Assembly (NCBI GenBank): GCA_028554795.2
Contig: CM068830.1
Location: forward strand, 49,118,227-49,182,226
Length of the DNA stretch: 64,000 bases
Origin: Sinohyriopsis cumingii
Lineage: Eukaryota; Mollusca; Bivalvia; Unionida; Unionidae
Direction of reading: 5' to 3'
Below, in pieces: positions 63,694 through 64,000 of the stretch. The position numbers and the translations under genes were made by a program. How positions within the stretch are numbered: the stretch's first letter is position 1; every line of letters begins with the position of its first letter. The notes under the pieces are model-generated. The model had not been told where the DNA came from. It searched no databases and worked only from the letters and a program-made list of their open reading frames with translations.

Positions 63694-64000
63694 AATGAAT
63701 TAGGAAAATATCAATATTTATTTCTGCTATTAAAAAATTAGAAAAATACGGCATAAATATATCTGATTAACTAAATTCTTGAAAAAACTATTTCTGATTT
63801 TGAAACATTGCAAGAACGTTAGGAGGAGGGAGGATATACGTTGCCATTGAAATACAGATTCGAAAAGAAAATTCAGACGGCGATGTTTCAATCGTTAGCC
63901 ATGGTAAAAGAAAATGAGGTGAGGGAATTTGCCCCTCCCCCCCCCCCCGCAGTAGAAAAAATTAAATTAAATCAGAATTATCTCGTCAATACGAAGCAAA
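63694..64000 (+). pseudogene. Helical protein of the older element, cut by the window end
   Basis: Homologue of 53,391-53,756. An early stop follows the first ATG. The recognisable part starts near 63,805 (ETLQER, stop, then YTLPLKYRFEKKIQTAMFQ). A C run at 63,937-63,949 marks an indel-prone place. Shows that the older element continues beyond the window. Confidence 0.6.

Larger units (their letters stand above)
40700..64000 (-). mobile_element. Older Polinton/adintovirus-like element, split by the younger one
   Basis: Genes at 40,849-45,010 and 60,022-64,000 are homologous to those of the 45,016-60,021 element and in the same order, but read in the opposite direction. From left they are ATPase(-), DUF5679(+), PLA2(+), integrase(+), helicase-polymerase(-, interrupted), zinc ribbon(+), HNH(+) and helical protein(+), the last running off the window. 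All are decayed. The structural genes should lie right of the window. The left terminus must be between about 40,700 and 40,849; sequence there (cgagtgccgattcgg) faintly resembles the younger TIR, but I cannot fix the end. Confidence 0.8.

Noticed and set aside
1..64000. tRNA, rRNA or other standard RNA genes
   Set aside because: No cloverleaf with A and B box words and no rRNA-like stretch was recognised by eye; a covariance-model scan would be needed to exclude them fully.

Overview
The window looks like repeat-dense, eukaryotic nuclear DNA with no host gene that I can recognise. Nearly everything is mobile or endogenous-virus DNA. An invertebrate animal host is an inference, from the combination of I/Nimb-type non-LTR retrotransposons carrying an RNase H domain with several Polinton/Maverick (adintovirus-like) elements; a mollusc would fit but cannot be proved from the sequence.

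Layout. (1) 1-11.3 kb: two non-LTR retrotransposon copies on the minus strand. The left one is only ORF1 remnants (1-1.8 kb). The right one has a broken ORF1 (8.6-11.0 kb) and a broken ORF2 (4.6-8.5 kb) with endonuclease, reverse transcriptase, RNase H and a C-terminal zinc motif. Its 3' region carries a repeated hairpin whose stem shows compensatory changes. (2) 11,313-26,969: a 15,657-bp array made of eight copies of a 649-bp inverted-repeat-ended unit alternating with seven copies of a 1,495-bp spacer (period exactly 2,144 bp), flanked as a whole by TTA. It appears to sit in the 5' region of the retrotransposon, which seems to continue at 26,973. (3) 27-28.5 kb: a block also found at about 1.9-3.3 kb. 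(4) 28.7-30.0 kb: an intact but unrecognised ORF. (5) 30.5-39.8 kb: a decayed Polinton/Maverick with adenain-like protease, a CxxC/HPSQ protein, double-jelly-roll major capsid, penton-like protein, chromodomain integrase, a conserved Polinton structural protein, a basic protein and packaging ATPase, all minus. No DNA polymerase was found in this remnant.

(6) 40.8-64 kb: two nested elements of a second, different Polinton/adintovirus-like family. The younger one is 45,016-60,021 (15,006 bp) with 215-bp terminal inverted repeats and an ACAAT target duplication. It inserted into the polymerase-helicase gene of an older, oppositely oriented relative whose two halves flank it (about 40.8-45.0 kb and 60.0 kb to beyond the window end). 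The two copies have the same gene order over the part of the older one that is visible.

The younger element reads as a nearly complete virus-like genome. A plus-strand structural block encodes an unknown protein, a basic core-like protein, major capsid, pX-like/protease fusion, coiled-coil fiber-like protein, membrane protein and penton-like protein. Then come minus-strand genes (a helical protein, an HNH endonuclease, a zinc ribbon), a plus-strand PolB-like/SF1-helicase replication gene, a minus-strand integrase, PLA2 and DUF5679 cluster, and a plus-strand packaging ATPase. It carries a few recent lesions (an 8-bp duplication in the capsid gene, a stop and a frameshift in the polymerase, poly-A length changes in the fiber-like gene), so it is probably not autonomous as sequenced, though some homopolymer indels could be sequence errors. 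The older relative has an extra C-terminal HNH domain on its helicase, implying a PolB-helicase-HNH fusion in the family.
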